Source: Eisenbergiella intestinigallinarum (lineage in GTDB: Bacteria; Bacillota; Clostridia; Lachnospirales; Lachnospiraceae). Taken from it: a stretch of DNA of 13,109 nt. Under the pieces are notes generated by a model. That model saw nothing but the letters and a program-made list of their open reading frames with translations, had not been told where the DNA came from and did not search any database. Position 1 is the first letter of the stretch; every line of letters begins with the position of its first letter. A program made the position numbers and the translations under genes. Positions 6,057 to 13,109 of the stretch are shown piece after piece. Location: contig DWVS01000237.1 of assembly GCA_019120115.1 (NCBI GenBank), positions 1 through 13,109 on the forward strand. The letters run 5' to 3'.

Positions 6057-7220
6057 CTATTTCACCACACGCACACGGAATACGCCGGGAATGGCGCGAA
6101 GCATGTTTATGATTTCCTCCGATGCCTGTTCCTCCACGTCAAACATGGTATAGGCGACCTCTCCTTTGGATTTGTTGATCATGTCGGAGATGTTGATTCC
6201 CTTTTCCCCGAAAACAGCTGCGAACCGGGTGATCATATTCGCCACATTCTTGTGGAAGATGCTGATGCGTCCCGCCTGTGTGCAGACGCCCATATCACAG
6301 GAAGGATAATTGACGCTGTTTTTGATGTTTCCGTTTTCCAGATAATCCATCAGCTCCTTCACGGCCATCGCCGCGCAGTTGTCCTCGGATTCCTCGGTGG
6401 AAGCGCCCAGATGGGGAATGACGATGCAGCCCTTCTTCCCCGCGGTCACGGGATTGGGGAAGTCGGACACGTATCTGCGCACCTTTCCGCTCTCGATGGC
6501 ACGGATCACCGCCTCCTCATCCACCAGAAGATCACGGGCAAAGTTCAGAAGGATCACGCCGTCCTTCATCTTTGTGATGGCCTCCTCATTGATCATCCCC
6601 TTCGTGCTGTCCATGAGGGGGACGTGAATCGTGATGAAATCACATTCCTCATAAATCTCATTTACATCGATCACATGCTTTACATCCCGGCTCAGGTTCC
6701 AGGCCGCATCCACGGATACATAAGGGTCATAGCCGTAGACCTCCATTCCCAGATGCTTCGCCGTGTTCGCCACCTTCACGCCGATGGCGCCAAGACCGAT
6801 GATGCCAAGCTTCTTTCCCTGGATTTCGGTTCCGGCAAAATTCTTTTTCACCTTTTCCGCCGTTTTGCCCACATTTGCATCGCCGCTGTTCTCACGAACC
6901 CAGTTGATGCCGTCCACGATATCGCGGGAGGCCAGCAGCATTCCCGCAATGACGATCTCCTTTACGCCGTTGGCGTTCGCTCCGGGCGTGTTGAACACCA
7001 CGATGCCCTTCTGGGCGCATTTTTCCAAAGGGATGTTGTTTACGCCAGCGCCGGCCCTGGCCACCGCCAGCAGGTTTTCCGGCAGCTCCATATCGTGCAT
7101 GGAAGCGCTGCGGACGAGAATGCCGTCCGCCTCTTCCATGTTCTGTGTGTTCTGATACTCTTCCGTAAAGCCCTCCAGGCCCACCTTCGAGATGGGGTTA
7201 AGGCAGTAATAATGAAACAT
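6057..7220 (-). CDS. serA: D-3-phosphoglycerate dehydrogenase with C-terminal ACT domain
   Basis: This cytoplasmic enzyme oxidises 3-phosphoglycerate to 3-phosphohydroxypyruvate with NAD, the first committed step of serine synthesis. It has 387 residues, the short form common in Clostridia and Bacteroides. The NAD-binding motif GIIGLGAIG (139-147) is intact, with Asp165 in YGYDPY as the likely ribose-binding acid. Arg229 (NFARD) and His270 (PHLGAST) match the substrate Arg and catalytic His. The Glu that normally pairs with the His is not seen at its usual place, where the sequence reads SDFPNP (252-257). An ACT domain spans about 318-387 and suggests allosteric control, typically by serine. 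The start is 3 bases past the serC stop, and its GGAG site lies inside the end of serC, so the two are likely coupled. SerC supplies the next step. Confidence 0.95.
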   Translation of the reverse strand: MFHYYCLNPISKVGLEGFTEEYQNTQNMEEADGILVRSASMHDMELPENLLAVARAGAGVNNIPLEKCAQKGIVVFNTPGANANGVKEIVIAGMLLASRDIVDGINWVRENSGDANVGKTAEKVKKNFAGTEIQGKKLGIIGLGAIGVKVANTAKHLGMEVYGYDPYVSVDAAWNLSRDVKHVIDVNEIYEECDFITIHVPLMDSTKGMINEEAITKMKDGVILLNFARDLLVDEEAVIRAIESGKVRRYVSDFPNPVTAGKKGCIVIPHLGASTEESEDNCAAMAVKELMDYLENGNIKNSVNYPSCDMGVCTQAGRISIFHKNVANMITRFAAVFGEKGINISDMINKSKGEVAYTMFDVEEQASEEIINMLRAIPGVFRVRVVK

Positions 7221-7223
7221 GGC

Positions 7224-8303
7224 TTAATTCTCCATTTCAAATTTTTTCATAAATTCCACCAGACTGCGCACACCTTCCATGGGCATGGCGTTGTAGATGC
7301 TGGCACGCATGCCTCCCACGCTTCTGTGGCCCTTCAGGTTTTCCAGCCCGTGTTCCTTCGCTTCCTTCACGAATTTCGCATCCAGCTCGTCGCTTCCCGT
7401 GACAAACGGAACGTTCATCAGGGAACGGTCCTGCCTGCGCACAGTCCCTTTAAACAATCTGCTTTCGTCCAGGAAATCGTACAGAATGGCAGCCTTTTCC
7501 TCATTGATTTTCTGAATCGCTTCCAGTCCGCCGAGCTTCTTCAGCCATTTGAAGACCTTGCCGCAGATGTAAATGCCATAGGCAGGAGGCGTATTGTAAA
7601 GGGAGCCCGCGTCCGCATGGATCTTATACTGCAGCATGGTGGGCGTGCCGGGAAGCACGTCTTCCGTGATCAGATCCTCTCTGATGATGACGATCACCAC
7701 GCCCGCAGGGCCGATGTTCTTCTGGACGCCGCCGTACATCAGCGCATATTTCGTGATGTCTACGGGTTCGGAAAGAAAACAGGAAGATACGTCCGCTACC
7801 AGCGGCTTTCCCTTCGTGTTGGGAAGGGTTTTGAATTTGGTTCCGTAAATGGTATTGTTTTCACAGATATAGACATAGTCCGCATTCTCTGAAATGGGAA
7901 GATCGGAGCAGTCCGGTATGTAGGAGAAGGTCTGATCCTCGGAGGAAGCGATTTTGTTGGCCGTTCCGTATTTGGAAGCCTCCTGCCAGGCTTTTTTCGC
8001 CCACTGGCCGGTCACGATGTAATCCGCCACCCGGTTTTTCATCAGATTCATGGGAATCATCGCAAACTGCTGGCTCGCGCCGCCCTGCAGGAAAAGCACT
8101 TTGTAGTTGTCCGGAATCCCGATCAGGTCCCTCAGGTCCGCTTCCGCCTCGTTCAGAATCGTCTGAAAGGTTTTGGAACGATGGCTCATTTCCATCACGG
8201 ACATGCCGCTTCCTCTGTAATCCAGCATCTCGGCCGCCGCTTCCCTTAAAACCTCCTCCGGCAGGACCGCCGGGCCTGCGGAAAAATTATACACTCTCGC
8301 CAC
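7224..8303 (-). CDS. serC: Phosphoserine aminotransferase
   Basis: This PLP enzyme transaminates 3-phosphohydroxypyruvate with glutamate to give phosphoserine, the second step of serine synthesis; the family also serves vitamin B6 synthesis in some bacteria. Its 359 residues match the usual length. It begins YNFSAGPAVLP (5-15) and has GGASQQF (74-80), the PLP-binding Lys195 in YGGVQKNIGPAG (190-201) and HRSVGGMRAS near the end (326-335). The start codon is GTG at 8301-8303. It is fixed by a very strong GGAGGAGGAGG site 6 bases upstream and by the standard family N-terminus. It is the first gene of a two-gene unit with serA, with its own promoter and a leader of about 97 bases. I saw no T-box or other recognisable riboswitch in that leader. 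Confidence 0.96.
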   Translation of the reverse strand: MARVYNFSAGPAVLPEEVLREAAAEMLDYRGSGMSVMEMSHRSKTFQTILNEAEADLRDLIGIPDNYKVLFLQGGASQQFAMIPMNLMKNRVADYIVTGQWAKKAWQEASKYGTANKIASSEDQTFSYIPDCSDLPISENADYVYICENNTIYGTKFKTLPNTKGKPLVADVSSCFLSEPVDITKYALMYGGVQKNIGPAGVVIVIIREDLITEDVLPGTPTMLQYKIHADAGSLYNTPPAYGIYICGKVFKWLKKLGGLEAIQKINEEKAAILYDFLDESRLFKGTVRRQDRSLMNVPFVTGSDELDAKFVKEAKEHGLENLKGHRSVGGMRASIYNAMPMEGVRSLVEFMKKFEMEN

Positions 8304-8309
8304 TTTTGA

Positions 8310-8320
8310 CCTCCTCCTCC
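8310..8320 (-). promoter_or_regulatory. Extended ribosome binding site for the GTG start of serC
   Basis: GGAGGAGGAGG on the minus strand offers overlapping Shine-Dalgarno cores, the nearest ending 6 bases before the GTG start codon. This strength may offset the weaker GTG initiator. Confidence 0.75.
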
Positions 8321-8407
8321 GGCCGCAAAGATTTCCTCTTCCCTGTTTCTGCGCCTTCCGCCGCCTTACAGCCGGATCACTATGATTATTTCAAAGTTAT
8401 GAAGCCT

Positions 8408-8436
8408 ATTTTACTCACTTTTATTGCTTTAGTCAA
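8408..8436 (-). promoter_or_regulatory. Sigma-70-type promoter of serC-serA
   Basis: On the minus strand TTGACT (8431-8436) and TAAAAT (8408-8413) are separated by 17 bases, with an AT-rich stretch upstream (about 8437-8470) that could act as an UP element. The predicted transcription start is near 8400. It lies downstream of the ilvB terminator, so serCA forms its own unit. Confidence 0.8.
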
Positions 8437-8481
8437 CTACTTCATTAAAATAATAAAGCGGTATCAAAACGAATTTTACCA

Positions 8482-8509
8482 AAAGGAGGAAGCTTTCGCT
8501 CCCTCCTTT
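8482..8509 (-). terminator. Rho-independent terminator of leuB-ilvD-ilvB
   Basis: Twelve-base arms (8482-8493 and 8498-8509) pair with one G-T pair around a GAAA tetraloop on the minus strand, followed by TTTT. It starts about 10 bases past the ilvB stop. A pyrimidine-rich sequence and the serC promoter follow. Confidence 0.88.
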
Positions 8510-8519
8510 CTCTGTCCGG

Positions 8520-10214
8520 TCAGGCTTCCTGTCCGCGTTCCGCCAGATCGGCCGCATCGAACGCTTCACTGATGGAGCCTCCGGGAGAAACCATCGGAAA
8601 TACCTTGTCGTCCTCCGGAATCACGCACTCGATCAGCACGGGGCCGCCGTCCGCAATGGCCGCTTCAATGGCAGGCGCCACTTCTTCCTTTTTCGTCACG
8701 CGGATGGCACGGCATCCCAGCCCTTCCGCCACCTTACAGAAGTCCACCCTGTCGGCGAGCACGGTCTGGGAATACCTGTGTCCGTAGAAAAGCGTCTGCC
8801 ACTGACGGACCATACCCAGCACGTGATTGTTGATCACGATCTGGATGATCGGAATCTGATACCGGCTGGCCGTCGCCAGTTCGTTCATGTTCATGCGGAA
8901 GCACCCGTCCCCCGCGATATTCACACAGATCTTATCCGGCCGTCCCATCTTCGCGCCAATGCAGGCGCCAAGGCCATAGCCCATCGTGCCGAGGCCGCCC
9001 GAGGACAGGAAGGTTCTCGGCTGCGTAAAATGATAATACTGGGCCGTCCACATCTGATGCTGACCCACGTCCGTGGTGATAATGGCCTTTCCCTGGGTCA
9101 GCCGCTCCAGTTCCTGGATGACATAAGGGCAGCTCAGTCCGGAAATATCATAGGTCAGCGGATATTTTTCCTTTAACTCCATGATATGCGCCATCCATTC
9201 CGGATGTGACTGCTGCGGCAGCCTTTCGCTCAGAATCTCCAGCACATTCTTCAGATCTCCCACCAGGGAAACATCCGCGCGGACGTTCTTGTTGATTTCC
9301 GCCGCGTCAATGTCGATGTGCAGGATTTTCGCTTTTGGCGCAAAGGTTTTTACGTTGCTGACCACCCGGTCGGAAAACCGCGCTCCCAGCGCAACCAGCA
9401 GATCGCAGTCGCTCACGCCCAGATTGGAGGTCTTGGTGCCGTGCATGCCGATCATGCCGGTATAGCGGGGATCCGTTCCGTCAAAGGCGCCTTTTCCCAT
9501 CAGGGTATCGCAGACCGGAGCATCCATCAGCCCGGCAAAGGCGCGCACCTGTTCGGCCGCTCCGGAAAGCACCGCGCCGCCGCCCACATACAGGTAAGGC
9601 TTCTTCGCTTCGGAAAGAAGCTTCAATGCTTCTTCCAGTTCTTCCTGCGTAAACCGGTCCGAACGTTTCGACGGTTCCGGCTTCACGGGGGTATACTCCC
9701 ATACCGCCGCCGTCACATCCTTGGTCACATCCACCAGCACCGGCCCCGGCCGGTCGGAGGTGGCGATCCGGAACGCTTTCCGGATGGTATCCGCAAGGAT
9801 CCGGATATCCTTCACGATATATCCGTGCTTGGTGATGGGCATGGTCACGCCCGCGATATCCACCTCCTGAAAGGAATCCTTTCCCAGAGAAGGAAGGTTC
9901 ACGTTTGCCGTGATCGCGACAACAGGGATGGAATCCATGTATGCGGTGGCGATTCCGGTGACCAGGTTGGTCGCGCCGGGACCGCTGGTGGCCATGCAGA
10001 CCCCGACCTTTCCCGTGGCCCTGGCATAGCCGTCCGCCGCATGCGCCGCCCCCTGTTCATGGGAGGTCAGCACATGAAAAATCTCACTCTGATGCTGATA
10101 GAGCGCGTCGTACACGTTCAGAATCGTGCCGCCCGGATAACCGAATACGGTATCCACTCCCTGCTCCTTCAGACATTCCACAATGATTTCAGCTCCTGTA
10201 AGCTGCATGTGCAT
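8520..10214 (-). CDS. ilvB: Acetolactate synthase, large (catalytic) subunit
   Basis: This thiamine-diphosphate enzyme condenses two pyruvates to acetolactate, or pyruvate with 2-ketobutyrate, in valine, leucine and isoleucine synthesis. It has 564 residues from the chosen start. The N-terminal pyrimidine-binding domain carries FGYPGG (24-29) and the catalytic Glu53 in SHEQGAAHAADGYAR. A central FAD-binding-type domain follows, then the diphosphate-binding motif GDGCFRMNMNELATA (435-449) with VINN (460-463). The start at 10214 is chosen over GTG 10220 and ATG 10208 because AAAGG lies 5 bases upstream; the ATG at 10208 would also be plausible. It begins 10 bases after the ilvD stop. No ilvN regulatory subunit follows in the window, so its partner must be encoded elsewhere or be absent. 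Confidence 0.95.
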   Translation of the reverse strand: MHMQLTGAEIIVECLKEQGVDTVFGYPGGTILNVYDALYQHQSEIFHVLTSHEQGAAHAADGYARATGKVGVCMATSGPGATNLVTGIATAYMDSIPVVAITANVNLPSLGKDSFQEVDIAGVTMPITKHGYIVKDIRILADTIRKAFRIATSDRPGPVLVDVTKDVTAAVWEYTPVKPEPSKRSDRFTQEELEEALKLLSEAKKPYLYVGGGAVLSGAAEQVRAFAGLMDAPVCDTLMGKGAFDGTDPRYTGMIGMHGTKTSNLGVSDCDLLVALGARFSDRVVSNVKTFAPKAKILHIDIDAAEINKNVRADVSLVGDLKNVLEILSERLPQQSHPEWMAHIMELKEKYPLTYDISGLSCPYVIQELERLTQGKAIITTDVGQHQMWTAQYYHFTQPRTFLSSGGLGTMGYGLGACIGAKMGRPDKICVNIAGDGCFRMNMNELATASRYQIPIIQIVINNHVLGMVRQWQTLFYGHRYSQTVLADRVDFCKVAEGLGCRAIRVTKKEEVAPAIEAAIADGGPVLIECVIPEDDKVFPMVSPGGSISEAFDAADLAERGQEA

Positions 10215-10224
10215 CAGCACCTTT

Positions 10225-11889
10225 CTATTTGATCTCCAGCACAGCTCCCCGGTTCGCGCTGGTCACCATCTTCTCATATCTGGCCAGATATCCGGTGGTC
10301 ACACGGGGCTGTCTGGGCTGCCATTTTTCTCTTCTCTTCTGCATTTCTTCCTCAGACACCTTCACATCCAGACGGTTTTCCGGAATGTTGATGCTGATGA
10401 TATCGCCTTCCTCGATCAGGGCGATGGGGCCTCCCTGCGCCGCCTCCGGGCACACATGGCCGATGGAAGCGCCTCTGGAAGCGCCGCTGAAGCGTCCGTC
10501 CGTGATCAGCGCCACGGTGGAGCCCATTCCCATGCCAGCGATGGCAGAAGTGGGATTCAGCATTTCTCTCATGCCGGGGCCGCCCTTCGGTCCTTCATAG
10601 CGGATCACCACCACGTCTCCGGGAACGATCTTTCCGCCCTTGATGGCTGCGATGGCATCTTCCTCACAGTCGAACACTCTGGCGGGGCCCTCATGCACCA
10701 TCATCTCAGGCGCCACTGCGGAACGCTTCACCACAGCGGTTTCCGGTGCCAGGTTCCCCTTCAGCACAGCGATGCCGCCCGTTTCGGAATAGGGATTGTC
10801 GATGGGGCGAATCACCTCGGGATTCTTATTCACACAGCCTTCAATGTTCTCTCCCACCGTCTTTCCTGTCACCGTGATCAGATCGGTATAGAGAAGGCCC
10901 TTCTTGTTCAGCTCATTCATGACGGCATATACGCCGCCCGCTTCATTCAGATCCTCGATATAGGTGGGACCCGCCGGAGCCAGATGGCAGAGGTTCGGGG
11001 TCTTTGCGGAGAGTTCATTGGCAATCTCCATGTTCAGCTCCACACCCGCTTCATGTGCGATGGCAGGCAGATGAAGCATGGAATTGGTGGAGCAGCCCAG
11101 CGCCATATCCATGGTGAGGGCGTTCAGGAAAGCCTCCTTCGTCATGATATCCCTGGGACGGATATTTTTCTCCACCAGCTGCATGATCTGCATGCCCGCA
11201 TGCTTGGCAAGGCGGATTCTCTCGGAATAAACCGCCGGAATGGTTCCATTTCCCTTCAGGCCCATTCCCAGCGCCTCCGTCAGACAGTTCATGGAGTTCG
11301 CCGTATACATGCCGGAGCAGGAGCCACAGGTGGGGCAGGCCTTCTCTTCGTACTCGGCCAGCTCTTCCATCGACATGGTTCCCGCCGCCACGCTGCCAAC
11401 CGCCTCAAACATGGAGGAAAGGCTGGTTTTGTGGCCGCACACATGGCCTGCCAGCATGGGGCCGCCGGAAACGAAGATCGTCGGAATGTTCACTCTGGCC
11501 GCCGCCATCAGAAGCCCCGGCACGTTCTTATCACAGTTGGGGACCATCACCAGGCCGTCAAACCCATGCGCCATGGCCATGCATTCCGTGCTGTCGCAGA
11601 TCAGATCTCTGGTCACCAGGGAATATTTCATGCCGATATGTCCCATGGCAATGCCGTCACAGACGGCAATGGCCGGAAACACGAAGGGCGTTCCGCCCGC
11701 CATTGCCACTCCCAGCTTCACAGCTTCAACGATCTTATCCAGATTCATATGTCCCGGAACGATCTCATTGTAGGAGCTCACAATCCCGATCAGAGGCCTC
11801 TGTCTCTCTTCCTCGGTGATTCCGAGCGCATTGAACAGGCTTCTGTGGGGCGCCTGCTGTACTCCTGTTTTCACTGAATCACTTCTCAT
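10225..11889 (-). CDS. ilvD: Dihydroxy-acid dehydratase
   Basis: This iron-sulfur enzyme dehydrates 2,3-dihydroxy acids to the 2-keto precursors of valine, leucine and isoleucine. It has 554 residues. Metal- and cluster-linked residues are Asp78 in VCDGIAMGH, Cys119-Asp120-Lys121 in NCDKNVPG and Cys191 in CGSCSGMYTANSMNC. The Lys is the one normally carbamylated for Mg binding. The position that holds an extra cluster Cys in [2Fe-2S] relatives reads VPGHM (44-48), as in E. coli IlvD. An oxygen-sensitive cluster is therefore likely, in keeping with an anaerobe. The ATG at 11889 has AAAGGA about 9 bases upstream. It lies 43 bases after leuB and 10 bases before the ilvB start, in one operon. Confidence 0.96.
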   Translation of the reverse strand: MRSDSVKTGVQQAPHRSLFNALGITEEERQRPLIGIVSSYNEIVPGHMNLDKIVEAVKLGVAMAGGTPFVFPAIAVCDGIAMGHIGMKYSLVTRDLICDSTECMAMAHGFDGLVMVPNCDKNVPGLLMAAARVNIPTIFVSGGPMLAGHVCGHKTSLSSMFEAVGSVAAGTMSMEELAEYEEKACPTCGSCSGMYTANSMNCLTEALGMGLKGNGTIPAVYSERIRLAKHAGMQIMQLVEKNIRPRDIMTKEAFLNALTMDMALGCSTNSMLHLPAIAHEAGVELNMEIANELSAKTPNLCHLAPAGPTYIEDLNEAGGVYAVMNELNKKGLLYTDLITVTGKTVGENIEGCVNKNPEVIRPIDNPYSETGGIAVLKGNLAPETAVVKRSAVAPEMMVHEGPARVFDCEEDAIAAIKGGKIVPGDVVVIRYEGPKGGPGMREMLNPTSAIAGMGMGSTVALITDGRFSGASRGASIGHVCPEAAQGGPIALIEEGDIISINIPENRLDVKVSEEEMQKRREKWQPRQPRVTTGYLARYEKMVTSANRGAVLEIK

Positions 11890-11932
11890 CGCGCTGTTTC
11901 CTTTCTTGTTTGTTTCAATTTTATTTTTTCAT

Positions 11933-13030
11933 TCAAATCCGTTCCGCAATCCGGCTTCCCATCTCGCTGCAGGAGCATTTATTTTCTCCGGAAGCCTTTC
12001 CGCCTTCCGGCATGATATCCGCCGTCCGGAAGCCTTCCTTCAGCACCTGCTTCACCGCGCGCTCGATATCGTCCGCCTCCCTATCCAGGTCAAAGCTGTA
12101 GCGGAGCATCATGGCCGCGCTGAGGATGGTTGCGATGGGATTCGCGATGTCCTTTCCCGCAATATCCGGCGCACTGCCGTGGCTGGGCTCATACAGGCCG
12201 AACTTCGTATCGTTCAGGCTGGCGCTCGCCAGCATTCCGATGGAACCGGTCACCATACTCGCCTCATCGGACAAAATGTCTCCGAACATGTTCTCGGTCA
12301 GAATCACATCAAACTGCGCGGGATCCTTCACCAGCTGCATGGCGCAGTTGTCAACCAGCATGTGGGAAAGCTCCACATCCGGGTAGTCCTTTGCCACCTC
12401 GTTCACCACCGCTCTCCAAAGGCGGGAGGAATCCAGAACATTCGCCTTGTCCACGCTGGTCACCTTTCCTCTGCGCTTGCGCGCAATGTCAAAGGCCTTC
12501 ACGGCGATTCTGCGGATCTCATTTTCATTATAAACCAGGGTGTCAACCGCCGTACGGAGTCCGTTTTCCACGGTGGTCCTTCTTTCGCCGAAATACAGCC
12601 CTCCGGTCAGCTCCCTCATGATCAGCAGGTCAAATCCCGCTTCGCTGGTTTCCTTTTTCAGTGGACACGCATCCGCCAGTTCTTCATAAAGCACTGCGGG
12701 GCGCAGATTCGCAAACAGCCCCAGCTCCTTGCGGATGGCAAGAAGCCCCGCCTCCGGACGCCGGTCCGGCGGAAGCTGATACCAGGGAGAGGTGTTCGCG
12801 TCTCCTCCGATGGAACCCATCAGAACGGCATCGCTCTCCTTTGCCGCCTGTACGGCCTCTTTCGTCAGCGGAACGCCGTGTACATCAATGGACGCGCCGC
12901 CCAGCAGAATCTCCGTATAGGAAATCTCATGTCCGTATTTCACCGCTATGGCGTCCAGCACCTTCTTCGCTTCTCTCACAATCTCCGGACCGATCCCATC
13001 GCCGGAAATGCATCCAATATTCAATTTCAT
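11933..13030 (-). CDS. leuB: 3-isopropylmalate dehydrogenase
   Basis: This enzyme oxidatively decarboxylates 3-isopropylmalate with NAD to give 2-ketoisocaproate, the leucine precursor. It has 365 residues, normal for the family. Landmarks are ISGDGIGPEI (8-17), GSIGG (72-76), RPEAGLLAIRK (91-101), RELTGGLYFGER (139-150), Lys195 in VDKANVLD, and the metal-binding acids Asp227 (VDNCAMQL), Asp251 and Asp255 (ENMFGDILSDEASM). The NAD-binding signature HGSAPDIAGKDIANP (284-298) is intact. AAGGAG lies 6 bases before the ATG. It is the first complete gene of the leuB-ilvD-ilvB run. The operon promoter and any leucine-responsive leader are upstream of the window. Confidence 0.97.
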   Translation of the reverse strand: MKLNIGCISGDGIGPEIVREAKKVLDAIAVKYGHEISYTEILLGGASIDVHGVPLTKEAVQAAKESDAVLMGSIGGDANTSPWYQLPPDRRPEAGLLAIRKELGLFANLRPAVLYEELADACPLKKETSEAGFDLLIMRELTGGLYFGERRTTVENGLRTAVDTLVYNENEIRRIAVKAFDIARKRRGKVTSVDKANVLDSSRLWRAVVNEVAKDYPDVELSHMLVDNCAMQLVKDPAQFDVILTENMFGDILSDEASMVTGSIGMLASASLNDTKFGLYEPSHGSAPDIAGKDIANPIATILSAAMMLRYSFDLDREADDIERAVKQVLKEGFRTADIMPEGGKASGENKCSCSEMGSRIAERI

Positions 13031-13109
13031 ATCCTGCTCCTTTTCTGCCGCCGGGCGGCGCCTTTATTTTTTCAGAAAATTCCGCCTGTATACGGGAAAG
13101 CCGGACGCT

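Noticed and set aside
5865..7892. A 675-codon plus-strand open frame antisense to serA and serC
   Set aside because: It overlaps two clear enzymes on the opposite strand and its protein is rich in His, Arg and Leu with no recognisable domain. Long antisense frames arise from the codon bias of the real genes.
8304..8400. A T-box or other riboswitch in the serC leader
   Set aside because: The leader is only about 97 bases. It has no T-box core (TGGNACCGCG-type) and no terminator/antiterminator pair; only a weak TCCGGC/GCCGGA pairing is visible.
10183..11877. A 564-codon plus-strand open frame antisense to ilvD
   Set aside because: It mirrors ilvD almost exactly, has a His/Gly-rich low-complexity composition and no family resemblance. 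It is a shadow frame.
13048..13072. A GC-rich hairpin followed by a T-rich run on the plus strand upstream of leuB
   Set aside because: It has terminator form only in the plus direction, where no gene precedes it. It lies in the leuB leader next to the ribosome binding site and the stem is only 5 bp.
13064..13109. A possible C-terminal end of an upstream gene on the minus strand, reading ASGFPVYRRNFLKK then TAA
   Set aside because: Only 15 codons are visible. One alternative frame also ends nearby and another stays open, and I do not recognise the peptide as the end of LeuD or any other family. A partial gene here is plausible from synteny but unsupported by the sequence.

Overview
The window reads as a chromosomal stretch from an anaerobic, moderately GC-rich Firmicute, most likely a Lachnospiraceae or related Clostridia. 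That placement is an inference from strong AGGAGG-type ribosome binding sites, the protein styles, an oxygen-labile-type IlvD, and serC-serA lying next to a DUF1015 gene. Every protein gene and the single tRNA lie on the minus strand, so transcription runs from high to low coordinates. I see no mobile element, CRISPR array or phage gene. The long plus-strand open frames are shadows of the minus-strand genes.

Terminators and promoters split the window into four units. (1) leuB (11933-13030), ilvD (10225-11889) and ilvB (8520-10214) form a branched-chain amino acid biosynthesis operon whose promoter lies upstream of the window. It ends at a hairpin at 8482-8509. (2) serC and serA (8303 down to 6057) have their own sigma-70-type promoter (8408-8436) and end at a hairpin at 5928-5955. 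Together they make phosphoserine from 3-phosphoglycerate. (3) A promoter directly behind that hairpin (5894-5922) drives a DUF1015 gene (4509-5837), the glycogen branching enzyme glgB (2012-4480) and an MscS-type channel (1054-2007). The mscS start is 4 bases past the glgB stop. A tRNA-Thr(CGT) gene (907-979) with an excellent promoter of its own follows, then a strong hairpin (814-859). (4) A separately expressed, incomplete gene (1-731) runs off the window edge.

That last gene is the most unusual object. It is a class B sortase homologue in which the catalytic His is Arg and the catalytic Cys is Gly. The third active-site residue, Arg, and the surrounding fold motifs remain. It also has a lipoprotein-like signal peptide. 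It looks like a 'pseudosortase' kept for a non-transpeptidase role.

Other points of interest are an 89-residue charged tail on GlgB, the DUF1015 gene with a ParB-like DGHHR motif beside serCA, a SerA without a visible canonical catalytic Glu, and substituted pore-lining residues in the MscS-type channel.
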